Assembly: GCF_040655075.1 (NCBI RefSeq)
Contig: NZ_JBFAJC010000033.1
Coordinates: forward strand, 52,544-116,543
DNA from: Actinoallomurus sp040655075
Lineage (GTDB): Bacteria; Actinomycetota; Actinomycetes; Streptosporangiales; Streptosporangiaceae
DNA: 64,000 nucleotides
Direction: 5' to 3'
In this document: positions 62,048 to 64,000 of the stretch, piece by piece
Numbering within the stretch: position 1 is the first letter of the stretch
Layout: each line of letters opens with the position of its first letter
Notes under the pieces: generated by a model
Seen by the model: the letters and a program-made list of their open reading frames with translations, nothing else
What the model was told of the DNA's origin: nothing
Database searches by the model: none
Position numbers and translations under genes: made by a program

Positions 62048-62073
62048 GATACATCAAACCAATTTGATGTATC
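62048..62073. promoter_or_regulatory. ArsR-type operator
   Basis: GATACATCAAA, CCAA, TTTGATGTATC: a perfect inverted repeat with 11-base arms. It ends 10 bases before the ATG of the ArsR-fusion gene. ArsR/SmtB operators with ATCAA/TTGAT cores are common, so autoregulation is likely. Confidence 0.75.
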
Positions 62074-62082
62074 GTCCGTGTC

Positions 62083-62862
62083 ATGGAGCGTCAGGGTCAA
62101 GAGACACCTGCATTCGTCCGCTTGGCCGCCCATCCGTTGCGCTGGCGGCTGATCACCGCGCTGGCCACCAGCGACTATCGGGTCCGTGAGCTGGTGGCGT
62201 TGGTCGACAAGCCGCAGAACCTGGTCTCCTATCATTTGGGGCTGCTGCGCGCTGGTGGGCTGGTCAGGCCCACCCGCAGCAGCTTCGACGGCCGCGACAG
62301 CTACTATCACCTCGACCTGGACCGCTGCGCGCAGGCGTTGGCCACCGCCGGTGGCGCCCTGCATCCCGTGCTGCGCCTCGATCCGGCTCCACCTGCACCG
62401 CCGGCCGACCAGCAGCGCGCGCCGCAGACCGCCGTGCTGTTCCTGTGCACCGGCAACAGCGCCCGCTCACCGATCGCCGAGGCCCTGCTGCGCCACCGCA
62501 CCGGCGGCCGCATCTCGGTGATCAGCGTCGGCAGCCATCCCAAACCACGCATCCACCCCCGTGCGGTCCAAGTACTGCGCGAGGACTACGGCATCGACGT
62601 GTCAGGCCGGCATCCCCGGCATCTCGACACGGTGACCGACCGCCGTTTCGACCATGTGATCAGTCTGTGCGACAAGGTCCGCGAGGTATGCCCCGACTTC
62701 CCTGACCACCCACGACGGACTCATTGGAGCATCCCCGACCCCGCCACGGCCGACGACGCCGACCAGCCCGGCTGCCCCGCGTTCCGGCGCACGGCCGCCG
62801 AGATCGACACCCGCATCCGCTATCTACTACCCGTCCTCACCAAGCAGGAAGCTGACTCGTGA
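62083..62862 (+). CDS. ArsR-type repressor fused to low-molecular-weight phosphatase (arsenate reductase type)
   Basis: 259 residues. Residues 1-95 are a winged helix: FVRLAAHPLRWRLITALATS, LVDKPQNLVSYHLGLLRAGG (recognition helix) and SSFDGRDSYYHLD wing. Residues about 115-255 are a low-molecular-weight tyrosine phosphatase/ArsC fold with the P-loop LFLCTGNSARSPIAEAL (CTGNSARS, CX5R) and FDHVISLCDKVREVCPDFPD, ending in IPDPATAD (DP acid). No Cys pair typical of a metal-sensing helix is obvious in the regulator part. The fusion joins sensing and arsenate reduction or dephosphorylation in one protein. It overlaps the next gene by 4 bases. Confidence 0.9.
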   Translation: MERQGQETPAFVRLAAHPLRWRLITALATSDYRVRELVALVDKPQNLVSYHLGLLRAGGLVRPTRSSFDGRDSYYHLDLDRCAQALATAGGALHPVLRLDPAPPAPPADQQRAPQTAVLFLCTGNSARSPIAEALLRHRTGGRISVISVGSHPKPRIHPRAVQVLREDYGIDVSGRHPRHLDTVTDRRFDHVISLCDKVREVCPDFPDHPRRTHWSIPDPATADDADQPGCPAFRRTAAEIDTRIRYLLPVLTKQEADS

Positions 62863-63272
62863 CGACACCCGACCAGTTCGCCAGCGTCCGCTACATCGTC
62901 GATGACGTGCAGGCCGCCATCGACTTCTACACCACTCATCTCGGCTTCACGTTGGCCACCAGCGCCGCGCCGGCGTTCGCGGACGTGATCCGTGGACCGC
63001 TGCGGCTCCTGCTGTCCGGCCCCATCAGCTCCGGCGCCCGAACCCTGACCGACGGCTCTCAACCGGTCCCCGGCGGATGGAACCGCATCCACCTCATCGT
63101 CGACGACCTCAACGCCGAGATCGACCGGCTACGCGCAGCGGGATTGTCCTTCCGCAGCGATGTGGTCGCCGGCCCCGGCGGCCGCCAGATCCTGCTCACT
63201 GACCCCGCCGGCAACCTCGTCGAACTCTTCGAGCCCGCCCAACGGCGCGCCACGCGGACGCCCGCTTCCTGA
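62859..63272 (+). CDS. VOC-family (glyoxalase/dioxygenase-fold) protein
   Basis: 137 residues from a GTG overlapping the previous stop (GTGA). Two beta-alpha-beta-beta-beta units: VRYIVDDVQAAIDFYTTHLG and RIHLIVDDLNAEIDRLRAAG, then LLTDPAGNLVELFEP. The last Glu (VELFEP) is the usual metal ligand. Placed directly after the ArsR-phosphatase fusion, it may take part in arsenical handling or be under the same repressor. Confidence 0.88.
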   Translation: MTTPDQFASVRYIVDDVQAAIDFYTTHLGFTLATSAAPAFADVIRGPLRLLLSGPISSGARTLTDGSQPVPGGWNRIHLIVDDLNAEIDRLRAAGLSFRSDVVAGPGGRQILLTDPAGNLVELFEPAQRRATRTPAS

Positions 63273-63288
63273 TATGCCGCGCACCGCA

Positions 63289-63474
63289 TTCGGACTGGTC
63301 GCCGGGACCGTACGGCTCGTCGCATCCCAGACCGCCCTGCTGCACCTGGTGGCGCCCGCCCTGGACATACTGTCCGCCCACCACCCGGACCTCGTCGTCT
63401 AGGTGCTCGATGACGAGCTCGAGCACGCTTTGCAGGCCCTGGTCCAGCAACGGGTGAGGCGGTGGGCCTGCCTG
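63289..63474 (+). pseudogene. LysR effector-domain fragment
   Basis: The frame reads GTVRLVASQTALLHLVAPAL, DILSAHHPDLVV, stop, then LDDELEHALQALVQQRVRRW. The pattern matches the start of a LysR substrate-binding domain (g.lrlga...l..lvapaL..l...hPdl.v...e.....al..l..g.vD). It is interrupted by a TAG and has no helix-turn-helix. Confidence 0.4.
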
Positions 63475-63483
63475 AGGGCTGTC

Positions 63484-63876
63484 TTATCGCCGGGCCTGCC
63501 GGAAGCGCCGGATGCGGTGGGTGATCCGGCCGGCCGCGGTCGTGACCTCGACGGAGCGGAACCCCCTGGGCACCTCCGCCACCCAGAACGCCCGGGCGAT
63601 GGTCACGGTGGTGGCCTTCAGCGCGGACCTTCCGGCGTGGAACTCCACGAGCACCTCGCCGCCCGGTGGCAGTTCGCCCCAGGCGACGGACCAGCCTCTG
63701 CCGCGTACCGCGCCGCGGATCAGCGCGGTGTCGGCGCCGCGGGCCACGGCCACGTCGATGAGCCCGTCGCCGGTGTGCACCTCGAGGGCGGGACGCCGGC
63801 GGCTGCCGCGGCCGACGCGCAGCTCCCAGCCGCTCGCGGGCAACGGTGTGGAGGGGAACGCCATCGCGTGGGACAT
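63484..63876 (-). CDS. Hypothetical protein, 130 residues
   Basis: Starts at the ATG at 63876 behind AAGAGG. All-beta character: LEVHTGDGLIDVAVARGADT, GWSVAWGELPPGGEVLVEFH and FRSVEVTTAAGRITHRIRRF. No signal peptide or helix. Family not recognised; the strand pattern is of an immunoglobulin-like or jelly-roll domain. A second minus-strand gene ends 61 bases upstream, so an operon is possible. Confidence 0.65.
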   Translation of the reverse strand: MSHAMAFPSTPLPASGWELRVGRGSRRRPALEVHTGDGLIDVAVARGADTALIRGAVRGRGWSVAWGELPPGGEVLVEFHAGRSALKATTVTIARAFWVAEVPRGFRSVEVTTAAGRITHRIRRFRQARR

Positions 63877-63937
63877 GGTCGACCTCTTTTCCGAAAACGG
63901 GTACGGGCGGCGGCGGCCGCCCGTACCCGGGTGACAC

Positions 63938-64000
63938 TCAGATCGCGACGCCGCCTTCGACCGGCGACTCGCCGCGTCGTACGAGGAGGGCGGCGAGCGC
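63938..64000 (-). CDS. C-terminal end of a gene running off the right edge
   Basis: The minus-strand frame from the edge reads ALAALLVRRGESPVEGGVAI and stops at 63938. The composition is coding-like, but 20 residues are too few to assign. It is co-directional with the 130-residue gene at 63876. Confidence 0.4.
   Translation of the reverse strand, partial: ALAALLVRRGESPVEGGVAI

Overview
The window is GC-rich actinomycete DNA. GTG and TTG starts, SARP/AfsR regulators, Ser/Thr kinases with beta-propeller domains, Tat and lipoprotein signals and unusually large proteins fit a filamentous actinomycete (Streptomycetales or Streptosporangiales). I see no tRNA, rRNA, CRISPR array or intact insertion sequence. 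Species-level placement is not possible from the sequence alone.

Region 1 (1-29.9 kb) is the most unusual part. It holds two giant, partly paralogous multidomain genes: one runs in from the left edge to 10360 (+), the other covers 29778-17642 (-). Between them lie a SARP-family regulator, a membrane-anchored ricin-like lectin protein and a 1008-residue protein ending in an ADP-ribosyltransferase-like domain. The giant proteins carry papain-fold, DUF3626-like, metallopeptidase-like and OTU-like segments, plus short DUF397-like terminal segments. The second giant gene is split by an apparent -1 frameshift near 28120. A conserved upstream element is shared by the second giant gene and the transferase-like gene, which suggests they form one regulon. 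I infer a polymorphic-toxin-like or giant effector system; its function is unproven.

Region 2 (30-37 kb) is accessory and partly decayed. A TetR/hydrolase pair with twin operators is followed by gene scraps: an SDR fragment, an unidentified C-terminus, a MurF C-terminus, and a TrkA-type gene broken by an exact 235-bp inversion. Then come a lipoprotein, a hypothetical protein and an N-terminally truncated glycosyltransferase.

Region 3 (37-46 kb) has a glutamate decarboxylase gene followed 15 bp later by a four-EF-hand calcium-binding protein, two WXG/ESX-like proteins, a secreted ricin-like lectin, an AfsR-like ATPase that has lost its DNA-binding domain, and a NarL-type two-component system divergent from a small membrane protein.

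Region 4 (46-53.7 kb) is a LacI-controlled sugar operon: regulator, ABC binding protein, two permeases and a GH42 beta-galactosidase. A broken sialidase-like gene follows it. Region 5 (53.7-58 kb) has two overlapping Ser/Thr kinase genes with PQQ-type propellers, then insertion-sequence debris. Region 6 (58.4-64 kb) looks like a stress and redox set: a duplicated ferritin-like protein, a DUF2231 membrane protein, a Rieske protein, small membrane proteins, and an ArsR-phosphatase (arsenate reductase type) fusion with a clear operator followed by a VOC protein.
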